Below, piece after piece: positions 9,134 through 20,866 of a stretch of DNA of 64,000 nucleotides. Both the position numbers and the translations under genes were made by a program. Source of the DNA: Phyllostachys edulis (taxonomy: Eukaryota > Streptophyta > Magnoliopsida > Poales > Poaceae); assembly GCA_036346405.1 (NCBI GenBank), contig CM070567.1:47479633-47543632 (forward strand), given 5' to 3'. Below the pieces are notes generated by a model, which was not told the DNA's origin, made no database searches, and saw only the letters and a program-made list of their open reading frames with translations. Each line of letters begins with the position of its first letter. Position 1 is the stretch's first letter.

Positions 9134-12100
9134 TGAGGATCCCCGGGTTATTTCCGTAAGACTGAGGCCTTCCCGGTCTTAAGAAACTAACTATGGGCCA
9201 TAAGTAAATGAATTCTATCTTAACTTCATCTAAGTGAGAAGATCAGGTCGCCCTAGATCCTCGAGAACCATGTACACCGTCTCTTTGCGGGTACTACATG
9301 GTAGCCGGTTTCCCCAACAACCGAATACACACTTAAACAAGTTAAAAGAGAATTAAAAAACGGCAAGTATGTGACCGTGTTGGCTCCTAAGATCAGCGAC
9401 AAACACGACCATACTCTTAACAACGTCAATCACAAGTCATACAAGACATACATTGACATTACATAGTGGCATACAACAATAGTTAAAGTCTATAACTATT
9501 ACAATAGGGCCGACCGGCCAAATCCAAAATAATACAACAAGTAGCATCAGAAGTAAGCAAAATAAAAAAAAGTCTAGCAATGGTGTGCCCCATAACCCAT
9601 GGTAACCAACTGGGAGTTAGAGAAAAGCACTACTCGTTAGCGTCACCAAAATTGGCGCTAACGAACTCGTCGGGCGTAGTATCGTCTTCACCTGAATTTG
9701 CAGCACCCGAGTTAAGTATAAAATGTGTTCGCAAGTCTTACATAAAGTAAAAATTATTTATGCTCAAAGGACATTCAAAGGATGGCATTAGTGGCTTAGT
9801 TTTGCAGAAAATGCAACAACCTTCATCCTACACAAACAAGTTTTCAATTGCCATTTTGTAAACAGATTTTAAGTGAAAGGAAAACATGTGACAAAGATAA
9901 TCATAGATATATAAATAGAGCAAACAATACCAAAGTGGCAGCCCACTTTGATAAACTAACATGCATGAATACCCGTTCATGCCGAATACCGAGTTGTAAC
10001 CATATCAATTTTAATTGAAAGTCTAACGGTGACGTCTCCCAAACCAAGTGTTGTGCATAACCGTGGACACGACTATTCGAATAGTTTAATCCCTACAGAG
10101 GAGTACTACTCTACCCACAGGACTCAATTATCCTGTAAGCCTCCGGATAATGACACACTTCCTAAGGCATGCCGATCGGGGAAATCGAGATTTGGTACTT
10201 TTTAGCAAGAAAGCCATATTGAGATAAGTCCCTCTTGTGAGATGAACCCCAACGAACGATCGATAGCGTTTACTAAGCGGGCTCGCAAGTTGTGTTGGAG
10301 ATACCGATACAATGTAAATAAAGAAAAAGAGCACTCCCATATGCATTAAAGAAAATTGCATAGGATCCCACGAACAGATGATCGAACACAAATATCCTCA
10401 CACAACCTAGGACTTAACCCAAAAAAATCCTCCCCTTACTTGACCAAGCGGCTCCCAACCTGCGTGTGGTAGTACGATAGTTACTTGGAATGACAGTCCA
10501 TGGCTCGGTCCTTAACTATCCGGCCAAGTCTACTACATACCCGAGTCTCGCGCACCAAGGCACCCTCACTAAGAACCTCTTGTCCAGACAAAAAACCATT
10601 TGAAATAACAAAGTTTAGACTCAAATGACCAGATACGAAGATCTGGACCAAAAATAAAAAAAAATCATAAGTGTGAGGCGTTTCCCATGATCGACGGGCT
10701 AATCCCATTAATCGTACTAACACACCTCTAGACTTGCATGACTGAGCACTCAATAAACAAAATAGAATATCATCACAACCCTCTATCCTTAAGCATATAT
10801 GTACTGGAAAATAACAAGGATAACATCAAGAGTAGGACATAACTAACTACACATCACCAAAATATTGACATATCGAAATAGCATGCAAGCAATTATCATT
10901 GCATTTCAAAACACTACTTATCAAAAGCTAGGATCAACATGACGCAAAAAGAAAGTTCAAATTATGCTTGCCTTTCTAGAACTCAAGTTTCTCACTCTCG
11001 GTGGTGTATGAGTCTAAGTCGATCACTTCGGATTCTATACAAAAACAAAATCGAATCAACACCGAGAAAAACCTAAAAATTCAAATTGCTAAAAAATACA
11101 TGAATTTTATACAGTAGCTAGATAATGATTTAATATGAATTTAGTTGAAAGAATTATTCAATTTGGATTTAAGATGAGAGAGTTATGGCAGTTTGAAAAT
11201 CAGGTTTTGGAAAAAGGCTAACAAACACACTTCGGTTACTATTCATCCAAAATGCAATTTTTCTCACAATTTTATAGAACAGTGGTGGAGAAAAGGATTA
11301 CATAGTAAAATAGAGAATATAATTACAATACCAAAACAACTTGGTTCAACTCATTTGGAGTTTAGAAGAATTAGTTACGAAATTTCAAAGTAAAAAGCAT
11401 TTTCTAGTGTAAAACTAATTCGGTTATGGATCAATCTCCAAAAACTATATTTTCTGGGACAGAGACATATTTGAAACCTAATCCAAAATAAATTTTACTT
11501 AATAATAAAAATATCAAAATTGGTTTCACTTGATTTTGAGTTGAGATGAATTAGTTATGCATTTTTGAAGTTAATTGTATTTTTCAGTGGAACAATAATT
11601 CATTTTGGGATTTCCTAAAGCAATTAATACTTTTTGTACCGAGCGCTACGCTAGCCTCTGACTCTGATAGTGGGACCCACGTAGATTTTAATTCTTTTCC
11701 ATTTAATTCCCCGAATAAACGTTTTGACATATGGGCCCCACTCGCTAGTCACGCGGCCAACAAAAACATTGCGTGGACCGGTCACGTGTGCAGGGTTCAC
11801 CGGTCCATGGCCCGTGAACTAACCCACTTAACCTTCCGACCCACCTGTCACACTCTACCACATTTCATTTAACCGGTTAAACTATAGATTTTCGACAAAG
11901 ATTACGTTTTAAATGCTAATGATTGAGATTAGGCCTAATGGCTTTGCTACAGTCCCTGTCGGATGTTCCGACAAATAGGGTGCCGGCTTTCCTCGAGCCC
12001 CGCCGGCGACTTTGGCCACGGCGGTGCCGGTCAAGGGCATAAATGGGTTCACAATAGCATGGAGCACCTCCAGGTAGTGGTGGCGGCAGCTGAGCCGGCC

Positions 12101-13034
12101 TAGAACGGTGACGAGCCAGAGATGGGCGGTGGTGCCTTTCGGCCAAACGTGCATGCACAAGAAGAGCTCCGCATTGTCCACTTAAGCGGGTGCCACAACA
12201 TCTACTATACTCAGGGATGTTACCTGAGCGAAGAAGAGTGGTCGGGGATGACCAGAGCAGCCTTGTCGACGGTGAGGTCCACGGCGACAATAAGCTTCAA
12301 CGCGGAGAGAAGATCTTGAGGAGGGAGAGAGGCAAATGGATGTCAAAGCAGCTCAAAGAAACTTAGTGGATGGTGAAAACAGAAGGGATTGGGGAATGCC
12401 TTACCGGCCAGAGCTGGAGACGAAGACTAAGGTCCTTCAGCCGAAAAAAGGAAAACTCTGAAATTCGTAGGCTCCTACGATGCATTGAGTAAAAGAATTG
12501 AGGGGAAATGATTCTTACACCTAGATAATACCCACCGGAGACACCAAAGGCACGGTGGAGCTTCACGGTGTAGTGGTGGGTGTGCTCTGGAGAGGAAAGA
12601 GGCACTACGACGTTCCGGGAGCTACAAGGCACGGCATGAGCTGAGGTTAGCTTGATGGCTATGGTGATGAACGGAGAAGATAGAGGACACACTGGAGAGG
12701 AGCTCACCCGAGAACGGAGCTCAAATAAGCCTCTTCTTCCTCAGCCCCGAGAGGAAAAATGAGGTGAATTGAGGGGGTTTATGCCTGGGCAAGGAAGGAA
12801 ATTTGGTAAAAATTATATTTATTCCTGATAAATATTATATCATTTTAATAAATTATTTTACAGAGGTCTTTGTAAGGACTTATTTCTGTTTTCTTTTTAG
12901 GAGTTGATTTAGGTTATAGTTTAATTTTTGAGTAAGATTTTTCAAGTGCAATAAATGATGCAAATGCTCCAAAAACAATATTCATGCTAATTAGATGCAT
13001 ACTAATTATCAATAATTAACTTGGGGTTGTGAAA
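9134..13034 (-). repeat. 3' LTR of the gypsy chromovirus
   Basis: About 3.9 kb, matching the right-hand LTR from TATTTCCGTAAGACTGAGGCC near 9150 through AACTTGGGGTTGTG near 13020. Relative to the other LTR it lacks about 480 bases (equivalent to 40503-40985), and the two differ completely between about 11700 and 12077. ORFs inside look like chance frames. The outer terminus (TGAGGATCC against TGTAAGTACC) has diverged. Confidence 0.85.
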
Positions 13035-13046
13035 AACCTCCCCCCT
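13035..13046 (-). promoter_or_regulatory. Polypurine tract of the gypsy chromovirus
   Basis: The minus strand reads AAGGGGGGAGGT directly before the 3' LTR start, the expected site and composition for the plus-strand primer of an LTR retrotransposon. Confidence 0.7.
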
Positions 13047-13242
13047 TACAAAGAATCTTGCCCCGAGATTCCGGTAGGTCGGAAGCTGGACTGGAAGACT
13101 TCTAGAAAAAGATACAATATCTGTTGTCTTGATTTCCTTCAAAGATAGGGCTAAGATATCCTAATAAGGTTACAAAGTGTTTCTAATACAATTTCCTTTC
13201 CATTGCATTGTTTAACCTTTCCTTTCTTGATTCGAAAGCACT

Positions 13243-14808
13243 TCAGACATAAGGGAAAAGATCGGGATATTCGGTTCGCATCCGGTCTTCATGCTCCCAT
13301 GTTGCTTCATCTTCAGCATGGTTGCTCTACTGAATTTTTAAGATCTTGATGTTGCGATTTCTCGTCTTGCACTCTGTTTCTTCAAGAATGCGAATCGGGT
13401 GCTCCCGATAAGAAAGTTCGGGTTGCAAGTCGAGTGCTTCCAAGGTGGTGGCTTCGGTTGGGAATCGAAGACACTTCTTCTATTGTGATACATAAAAAAC
13501 ATTGTGCACCTATGAAAGTGATGGTGGAAGCTTCAATTGATAGTCGACCGATCCTAGTTTCGCTAGAATTCGGTAAGGCCTGTTGTGGCGAGGTGCCAAT
13601 TTGCCCTGTACTTGAAAACGATGGACTCGCTTCATCAGGGTGACCTTATGGTAAACATGATCATTCACCTCAAAGCTCAACTCACGTCAACGATGGTCAG
13701 CATAAGACTTTTGATGAGATTTTGCCGCCCGTAGTCGCTCACGGATCATGCGAACTTGCTCTTCGGCGTCCTCCACCAAGGTCGGACCATAGAATGGCCT
13801 CTCCCTGGTTTCGGACCAGTTCAAAGGGGTCCTACAAGCCCTTCCATACAGCGCCTCAAAGGGAGATATTTGTATGCTTGATTAGAAGTTATTGTTGTAG
13901 GAAACTTCTGCATACGACAAACACTTCTCTCAATTCTTGTCGTAGGACAGCACACAAGCTCAGAGAAGGTCTTCCAATATTTGATTTACCCTCTCAGTTT
14001 GTCCATCCGTTTGTGGGTGGTAAGCAGTACTAAAAGATAGGTCTGTCCCCATTGCCTTGTGCAGGCATTCCCAGAAGTAGGATGTGAACTGAGTGCCTCG
14101 GTTTGAAACAATAACCTTCAGGACACCATGGGGACAAACAATTCTTGAGATGTATAGTTTCGCTAACTTGCTCCCTTTGTAGGTGGTTTTGATAGGAATG
14201 ATGTGGGCAACTTTTGTCAATCGATCTACGATCACTCATATGGAATTAGACCCAGTTTGAGTCCTCGGAAGGCCGGGGATGAAATCCATCCCGACTTCCT
14301 CCCATTTCCACTTGGGAATGGGCAGCGACTAGAGTGTACCCACTGGCTTCAAATGCTCGACCTTGACTCTCTGACAAATATCACACTCGGCAACGTACCG
14401 TGTGATCTGTCGCTTCATTTGGCTCCACCATAGTCGCTTCTTCAGATCTTGATACATCTTGGTACTCTCGGGATGGATGGAGAATTGAGAGTTATAAGCT
14501 TCCTTGAGGATCAATTCCCTCAATTTGCGGTCAAATGGCACCACCAAACGGTTCCCAAACCATAGGGTGCCTTGCTCATCTTCGGTGAAGCATTTGACTT
14601 TGCCTTGCTTCATTTCTTCCTGGATTTGAGCCACCTCCAAATCCATCTCCTGAGCTTGTTTAATCTGGTCCTCAAGTGTGGAATTAACCTTTATGACATC
14701 AAGGGACCCTTCTTCAATTATTTCCAAGTTTAGTTGTTGCAAAGCGGTGCACAAGCCTGCCGAAGTGGGTGTTACCGACAAGCAGTTGCATTGAGCCTTC
14801 TTGCTCAA
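13243..14808 (-). pseudogene. gypsy integrase with C-terminal chromodomain-like tail, decayed
   Basis: Integrates element DNA into chromosomes. Order on the minus strand: a zinc-binding H2C2 region ending in CDICQRVKVEHLKP (about 14340-14500), the catalytic core with IVDRLTKVAHIIPI (about 14180-14235), the second-Asp region now reading VSNRGTQFT, and the third region STAYHPQTDGQTERVNQ. The second catalytic Asp is replaced by Asn. Beyond 13960 the frame is broken by shifts and stops but stays recognisable (an EALYGR segment, then a WS.TRERPFYGP-like block). It ends near 13243-13400 with RILEETECKTRN ... TWEHEDRMRTEYPDLF, the pattern of a gypsy chromodomain tail. Such tails target integration to heterochromatin in other chromoviruses. 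Confidence 0.8.
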
Positions 14809-14876
14809 CGCGCCACCACATTGACTTTCCTTGGGTGATAATGGAGTCCCATATCATAGTCCTTAAGTAGCTCAAA

Positions 14877-15197
14877 TCACCTTCTTTGCCTTGGTTCTAT
14901 ATCGTCTTGAGTGAAAATATATTTGAGGCTCTTATGATCAGTGTAGATCCCACAACGATTACCGATGAGGTAATGTCGCCAAATCTTCAGAGCATGGCCT
15001 ACATCTGCTACCTCCAAGTTGTGCATGGGATAATTTGCCACGTGTGGCCTCAATTTCCTTGAGGCATACGCCACAACTCGGCCCTCTTGCATAAGCACAT
15101 AACCGAGCCCGCGGCGAGAAGCATCGCAATACACATTGAAGCTTTTGTGAATATCGGGCAGAATGAGCACTGGAGCTTTCGTCAAACATTCTTTCAA
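14877..15197 (-). pseudogene. gypsy RNase H domain
   Basis: Degrades the RNA strand during reverse transcription. Visible motifs: FNVYCDASRRGLGYVLMQ with the first catalytic Asp, VVAYASRKL, HNLEVADVGHALKIWRHYL with the catalytic Glu region, and IYTDHKSLKYIFTQ with a further catalytic Asp. It is separated from the RT piece by a short broken stretch (15198-15239). The fragment covers a full-length domain for this family. Confidence 0.85.
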
Positions 15198-15239
15198 GAT
15201 CTGAAAACTTTCTTCATACTCCGCTGATCATTCAAACTT

Positions 15240-16055
15240 CTATTCTTTCTTTAGTAGCTGAGTCATCAGCCTCGTAATTTTTGAGAAGTTCTTGATAAAT
15301 CTGCGGTAGTATCCTGCAAGTCCAAGAAAACTACGGATGTCGGTGACGCTCTTGGGATGTCCCCAGTTAAGTATTTCTTGTACCTTGCTTGGGTCAACGG
15401 CGACATCGCCCTTGGATAGCACATGACCCAAAAAGCTAACTTCCCGAAGCCAAAACTTGTATTTGCTGAATTTTGCATAGAGTTGATGTTGACGAAGCTT
15501 CTCCAACACAAGCCTCAAATGTTGCTCGTGTTCTTCATCAGACTTGGAGTAGATGAGGATGTCATCGATAAACACGATGATGAACTAGTCCAAGTACTCC
15601 ATGAAAACCGAATTTATGAGGTTCATGAAGTAGGCCGGTGCATTCGTCAGACCGAATGACATGATAGTGTACTCGTACAGACCGTAACGAGTAGAGAATG
15701 CCGTCTTCGGTATGTCTTTGGCTCTGACCTTGATCTGATGGTAGCCCAATCTCAAGTCGATCTTGGAGAATACTTGAGCCCCATTTAATTGGTCAAACAA
15801 ATCATCAATCTGTGGAAGCGGATACTTGTTCTTGATAGTGACTTCGTTTAGCGGACGGTAGTCAACACACATCCGCAAACTCTTGTCTTTCTTATTGACG
15901 AATATTGTTGGGAATCCATAAGGCGAGGAGCTTTGCCTAATGAATCCCTTGTCTTGTAACTCTCTGAGTTGCTCCTTCAATTCAACCAACTCATTTGGAA
16001 GCATCCGGTACGACCGTTTTGAAATGGGTGCAGTACCGAGTGCAAGCTCGATCAT
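15240..16055 (-). pseudogene. gypsy reverse transcriptase, one in-frame stop
   Basis: Copies element RNA into DNA. Minus-strand order: SKRSYRMLPNEL.ELK.QL (start of RT), the RMCVDYRPLNEVTIKNKYPLP block, FSKIDLRLGYHQIKV with the first catalytic Asp, F...Y.I.MSFGLTNAP, then FIDDILIYSKS with the paired catalytic Asps, FLGHVLS and FLGLAGYYRRFI. A single TAG at 15585-15587 separates the two open pieces just before the FIDD box. The catalytic residues are intact, so the main visible lesion is the stop. Very typical plant gypsy RT. Confidence 0.9.
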
Positions 16056-16059
16056 GAAC

Positions 16060-16783
16060 TCAACTTATCGACCAGGGGGCATGCCTGGGAGTTTTTTTGG
16101 AGAATACATCTGGATACTCACATACCACTGGCACCTTCTCTATTTCAAGAGTGGTACTAACTTCCATAGCATAGAGATGAGAACCGCTCACTTTTGGTGC
16201 AAAAATGGCTTGATCGCTGTCTTCACTTGTGATAGAAATTGACCTCTGAGCACAATTGATTTGCCTTTGGTTTTTGGACTGCCAACCCATCCCTAATATT
16301 ACATCAATACCCCCTGAATTTATTACTATTGAGTTTGCCAAAAATTCAATCCCCCTGAATCTCCACTTTTACGCCCCGACAAACTTGATTGGTTTGTAGA
16401 ACCGACCTCGGTGACTCAATATGGTATGGGGACTGAAGTGTATGCATTTAAAATTGATGTTGTGCAGCAAACCCTTTTTTGATGAATGAATGTGATGCTC
16501 CTGAATCAAATAAAACTGAAGCTGGACTGCAATTTACTAAAAGCGTACCCAAAATGACGTCTGGTGCGTCGTTTGCCTCCTCGGCAGTGACGTGGTTTAC
16601 CCGACCATGTGCTAGGACTTGAGGAGGTGTAGACACTGCCCTCGGAGGTGGTGATGGTGTCGTAGGAGCTGGTGGAGTTGGATTTGGAGCTTGGTAGACT
16701 CGGGGCATCCCCCTTTGTCTTGCTAAGCATTGGTGGCTTTGGTGCGCATAACGGCCAGGGCAGCCACAATGGAGGCATGTCAC
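16060..16783 (-). pseudogene. gypsy zinc knuckle and aspartic protease region, decayed
   Basis: The start has MTCLHCGCPGRYAHQ, a gag zinc knuckle in which the expected His and final Cys of C-x2-C-x4-H-x4-C are replaced (Arg and Ser). A proline-rich linker follows, then VLFDSGASHSFI, the aspartic protease active site. The frame is lost between about 16342 and 16447. 16060-16341 continues with IDVILGMGW and the PVVCEYPDVF motif that leads into RT. The protease would cut the polyprotein. The changed knuckle argues this copy could not package its RNA normally. Confidence 0.8.
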
Positions 16784-17037
16784 ACTTGGCTTGAAAGCAT
16801 TGCTATTCGGGGGCTGACTTCCCCCATTCTTTTGCTGCCCAAAAGGTGGTGGAGGTCTTGGTACAAAGGTTGGTGGCCTCGGTGGCGCCGTAGCTTGAAA
16901 TTGGGGCGCTTGGGCGGCCCGTTGTGCTATTTTGCAAAACTGCCGCTTAATGAAATTTGAGCGCCCCGCTTCCTCTTTCTTGAATCATCCATGGCTTGAC
17001 TCTTTTTTTCCACCACAATGTCCTTGCTGACCATGTG

Positions 17038-17811
17038 TTAGAATTTTCTAAAGTTACGGATGGCGAGCGCTAGTTGTATCTCCTCAGTTAAGCCGTTCAT
17101 GAAACAGCTCTGACATCGAGCATCGGTGGAGACGTCGTCTAGAGCATAACGAGCTAGGAAGTTAAAATCGTGCAAATACTCTATGAAACTGTTCCTTCCT
17201 TGCTTAAGGGCGAGAAATTGCTGTTGCTTGATCATCATCACGCTTTCTGGGATGTGGGCCTCACGGAAGGCCGCCTTGAATTCGTTCCAAGTTGGAACGT
17301 CTCCATCGGGCTGCATGGCATAAATTTTCCCCCACCATGCACTAGAGGCTCCCTCCGACTGGTAGGTAGCAAACAAGACCCTCTCAACACTGATGCATTG
17401 AGCTATCATTAGCTTCTTCTCGATAGTGCGGAGCCAGTCCTCTGCTAGCCTGGGGTCTTCAGAGCTCGAGAAGGTCGGAGGATTTGTACGCTGAAAGTCA
17501 GCGAGTCCCCTATGTGCCCTTTGAGCTCCCGCTCCCCCAGATGTCGCTGGAGCGGGGGAGGTGTTGCGGGTAATGGCCTCAAGGATCCGAGTTTGATCCA
17601 TCTAGTTCCTTTCTATTTGTGCCAGGACTTTCGCCATCGTTGGCGGTGGGGGTAGCACTTCTTTCGTCGGACCACCTTGCTGCTTTTGGTGGCTAGACGG
17701 CTCCACACATTCTCCTCGTGTGTAAAGCTCATGGAAAGCAGCGGTATGGTATCTCGGGGGTGGCGATCCCTCTTCTTGTTGAGCCCTTGAACGAGTACTA
17801 GGTCCTGCCAT
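17038..17811 (-). pseudogene. gag: gypsy gag (retrotransposon gag domain), one in-frame stop
   Basis: Capsid-type protein. The likely start is the ATG at 17809-17811, followed by a charged leader. A TAG at 17602-17604 interrupts the frame before DQTRILEAITRN. The domain then shows NPPTFSSSEDPRLAEDWLRTIEK, the YQSEGASSAWW block, TWNEFKAAFREAHIPESV, KQQQFLALKQGRNSFIEYL and ARYALDD....RC..FMNGL, the classic PF03732-type order. Between 16784 and 17037 a basic, broken stretch links gag to the zinc knuckle. Frame continuity with the downstream protease and RT cannot be shown because of further breaks. Confidence 0.85.
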
Positions 17812-18299
17812 CCTGTTGCCGCAAGGATGGTTAGCCACAGATGAAAGATACACTCAATGAGCGCAAACAAAATTTTGGACAGCATGGGGAATAAACTTAA
17901 GCTAGCATGAAACATGACATAAAACGCATGAAAAATTGACACCAAAAAGGGGGTACAAAGGCACTAAATCCAGTACAATATCCATTAAATGAAATGATAG
18001 TTTTCCGGTACGATGTATGATAGTTTTCCGGTACGATTACATTCATATAAGCCCGTAGGCGAATGGCAACCGCTGGAAATAAAAAGTTCTTGCAATAACA
18101 CATAAAGAGTTCAACAATACTACCTTATTACATAGATTTAAAGATAAATACTCGCTGAACACAATTCCGGACAGCGAGCTCAAGATACTGCAACCCTAGT
18201 GGTTTCGGTTGAAATTCACCAGAAACTCGCTTAACAGATAGTAGCTGGGTGATCCTAAGTCCTCGGGGTCATCTGGATTGGTAAGGCGCAGAGGGGATC
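17812..18299 (-). other. Spacer between the extra ORF and gag in the gypsy element
   Basis: About 490 bases of mostly AT-rich sequence, including a short tandem duplication of a TGATAGTTTTCCGGTACGAT segment (about 17994-18033). No conserved reading frame is seen. It could hold translation or packaging signals, but nothing specific is recognisable. Confidence 0.5.
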
Positions 18300-18811
18300 C
18301 TATGTCAATGATGTGGCCTTCCGCGGGTTCTGACCTCTGGCGCGAGAAAAACCCACAGACATGCGGGCTTGGCGTCTCGGCCCATAATTGGGTACTCGCC
18401 CTCCCACTTCGGGAAGACGGTTCTCCGGTGGTGCAGAAGTGTACGGGGAGACCTCATGTTCCCCATAAAGCACGTTGCGATGAACGAGCCCCATGTCACA
18501 CATGAGCTGCAAGTTCTCCTGGGTCGCTATGAGACGACGCCGCGTCTCCCATAGATCGTGCATGGTGCAACGGTGGATCCGGTCCATGATATGCACTAAT
18601 CTCGCCAACTGTTGCACTTGGGGATCTTCCCCATACTGGATCTGAACATAGGTGTTCACCTCTGTGCCACAATCTTGTAGTGGAAAATGGTCGTATGGTG
18701 GTTGAGCTAACTCTGTGAAGTCATGACGAAGATGGTTCATGGCGACACGAGCCACTACCTGCAATGCCGTGGTCTCGAAGGTGCCACACGCTTGGAACTC
18801 GTGTGGGATGC
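18300..18811 (-). pseudogene. Extra ORF upstream of gag in the gypsy element, 3' part
   Basis: An open minus-strand frame runs from the Sirevirus insertion site to a stop at 18300-18302. The protein is hydrophilic, with EYGEDPQ-like and WETRRRLIATQENLQLM stretches predicted helical, ending in a basic tail (RRQARMSVGFSRARGQNPRK). I recognise no domain. Its 5' part lies on the far side of the Sirevirus (33471-33657), and the frame is preserved across the insertion once one 5-bp duplication is discounted. It sits between the primer site and gag on the sense strand, so it is an extra element gene rather than a chance ORF. The function is unknown. Confidence 0.55.
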
Positions 18812-18817
18812 TTTCCG

Positions 18818-20808
18818 TGTGGATATCATGGAGATATGCTCATGATCTTAGGATGATGTTACAATTGGCAATGGTGTTGAGGGTTTGCGAAACATGTGTT
18901 TTCGGCAAAAGTTCAGAGGCTGTCAGGCAATAGGTGGCCAGACCGGCCTGTGTTACGGTCTGACCGACCACCATTGGTGGTCAGATCGGCCAAGGCTCGG
19001 GTCTAGTGGCTGGCGGTCAGACTGGCCATAGGCAGTGGTCTGACCGGCCATTAAGTGGCTTTGAGTTTGGAGCTGGGCCAAAAATAGAGGGTGTAGGCAA
19101 GAGAGGGGTTTCTTCTACACTGGTCTTATAATTTTTGGAGTTTGAAGTCAAAATTTCTATTCGTTTGAATTTTCCAGAGAGGTTTTGGATTTCCAGGGAG
19201 GAAATTTGGCTAAGTCCCGTTGCTAGCGATCAAACTGACCAGGGGTGGCGGTCTGACCAATTTTGCCTTGTTCGTTGGCCAGCTTGGCGGCGATGTTTGT
19301 TGGTTAGGTTAAATTCATAGATTTCAGTGCATATGTGTTGCATTATACATATTTTGACTAACGTGGGTCAAATTGCGAAGAACTTGTTCCCGAAATTGAT
19401 TTCTTGGTCTATTATTGTGCAGGAGGCTTGGAGGTCAACGACGGTCAATGGCGAGAATGATTGGGACTAGACTTAGTTGAGATTCAGAAAGATTGTTGAT
19501 GCCGGGTGAAGTCAGTAGACTCAAGCATGGCACAAAATGGACAAGGATGACCGAACGAAAAGTTCGATGAGATGGGTTACATCAAGTGGAGCGGGGGTCG
19601 GTGCAAGTGCCATGGTGGTTTTGGTAAGAGCCGGATGGAAGAGACTTGGCAACATGAAGAGAGTCGTTGATCAACCTACACGTGACGAAGCGTGAGATTG
19701 CTTCATGAAGATTGGACTCGGTCTTTGTAGAAGGATCGAGAAGGAGTATTTTGGTAACTTCACCAAAATACCGCCTTAATTGCTTTTGGCTAAACCGCGA
19801 CGCAAGACGGTGCAAGAAGAAGTGGTTTAGGTCAAGAGTAGATGAAGACGACGCTTTGAAAAGCGTGTGTGAGTGAAACCCATTTGTGTGTGGGCTTAAC
19901 ATGTGCCCACTTAGGTGTCTTCCTCTAGAAACTAGCCTCCACTATAAAAGGAGAGGATGCTGGTTGTGCACCTCCCAACCCTTGAATTGAAGAAATCCTA
20001 GTTTGTGTTTAGGAAGAGGAAAGTGGAGAGGTTAGGATTCTAGAGAGTTGGATTAATTGTGTGCTCAAGTGTTGAGCTTTTGTCCTCTAGGATGGAGTGG
20101 CTGTAAACCAACATCAATCTTAAATCAATCCATGCAAGATTTGTCAAGATGAGTCTCTTCTTGTTCTTACTCTCTCGTTTGTGAATTTAGGGCTTTCTTT
20201 GATCATTTGGTTTTCCTTTAGTTTCTGGCCTAGATCTTGCTTGCTATGATATGTGGAAATACATCTAGGATCATCTTGATCATCTTTTACCCACGAGTAT
20301 GTTTTTGTATCATATTTTGGTTTTGGCTCGATTTTGAAGCAACCTTCACTCAAATGGAAAAAGGTCAGAACTTTGGCAATAATCTTCATGATCCTTGATT
20401 GAAATAGGTTCTTGACATCCTAGAGAAGGTATGTTTCAAGTTTCGTGAAGTTTGGAGTTGAGGATCAAAAGTTAGACCAATTTATGATTTTGAGTTCGGG
20501 TTGATTTCACTGTTCATCGTGCTATAGGTCAAACCGCCCCTGGTGAGAGGTCTGACCTCTAGGTCAAAGGTTAGACCACCCATTTGAGAGGTCTGACCAC
20601 CCAACTCATTTGGTTTTGAGTTTTTGGTGATTTTGGTCTATTTCTTCGCGGTTTTGATTGGATTCAATACAAGTCTTCCGCTATACTTGTATGTTGATTT
20701 TCACAGCTCTCATAGCTATTGGAGTGAAAATTGTGTTGAATCCGATCAAGGTGAAAAAGAGACAGTGCTCCTATTCAGCCCCCCTCTGGTCGCCTTTTCA
20801 GTCCAAGA
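18818..20808 (+). repeat. 5' LTR of the Sirevirus
   Basis: 1,991 bases. The first 250 bases contain repeated GGTCTGACCGGCC/GGTCAGACC motifs, and another cluster in the 3' part (20530-20605) reads GGTCTGACC. A TATA-like CACTATAAAAGGAGAGG lies near 19940-19956. The 3' end has decayed to CCAAGA where the family has CCAACA. Confidence 0.9.
19941..19953 (+). promoter_or_regulatory. Sirevirus LTR TATA box
   Basis: ACTATAAAAGGAG in the 5' LTR. The 3' LTR has ACTACAAAAGGGG at the matching place (near 32605), so the box is damaged there. The position, about two-thirds through the LTR, suits the U3/R boundary. Confidence 0.6.
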
Positions 20809-20810
20809 AG

Positions 20811-20821
20811 TGGTATCAGAG
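20811..20821 (+). promoter_or_regulatory. Sirevirus primer-binding site
   Basis: TGGTATCAGAG lies two bases after the 5' LTR, complementary to initiator Met tRNA as in other copia elements. Confidence 0.85.
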
Positions 20822-20866
20822 TCTGGCTAGTTCACTCTTGATTTTAACCGGTCACTGAACTTGGCG

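Noticed and set aside
10128..12707. Several minus- and plus-strand ORFs of 65-124 codons in the gypsy 3' LTR
   Set aside because: They lie within an LTR, are not all open in the other LTR copy, and show no domains.
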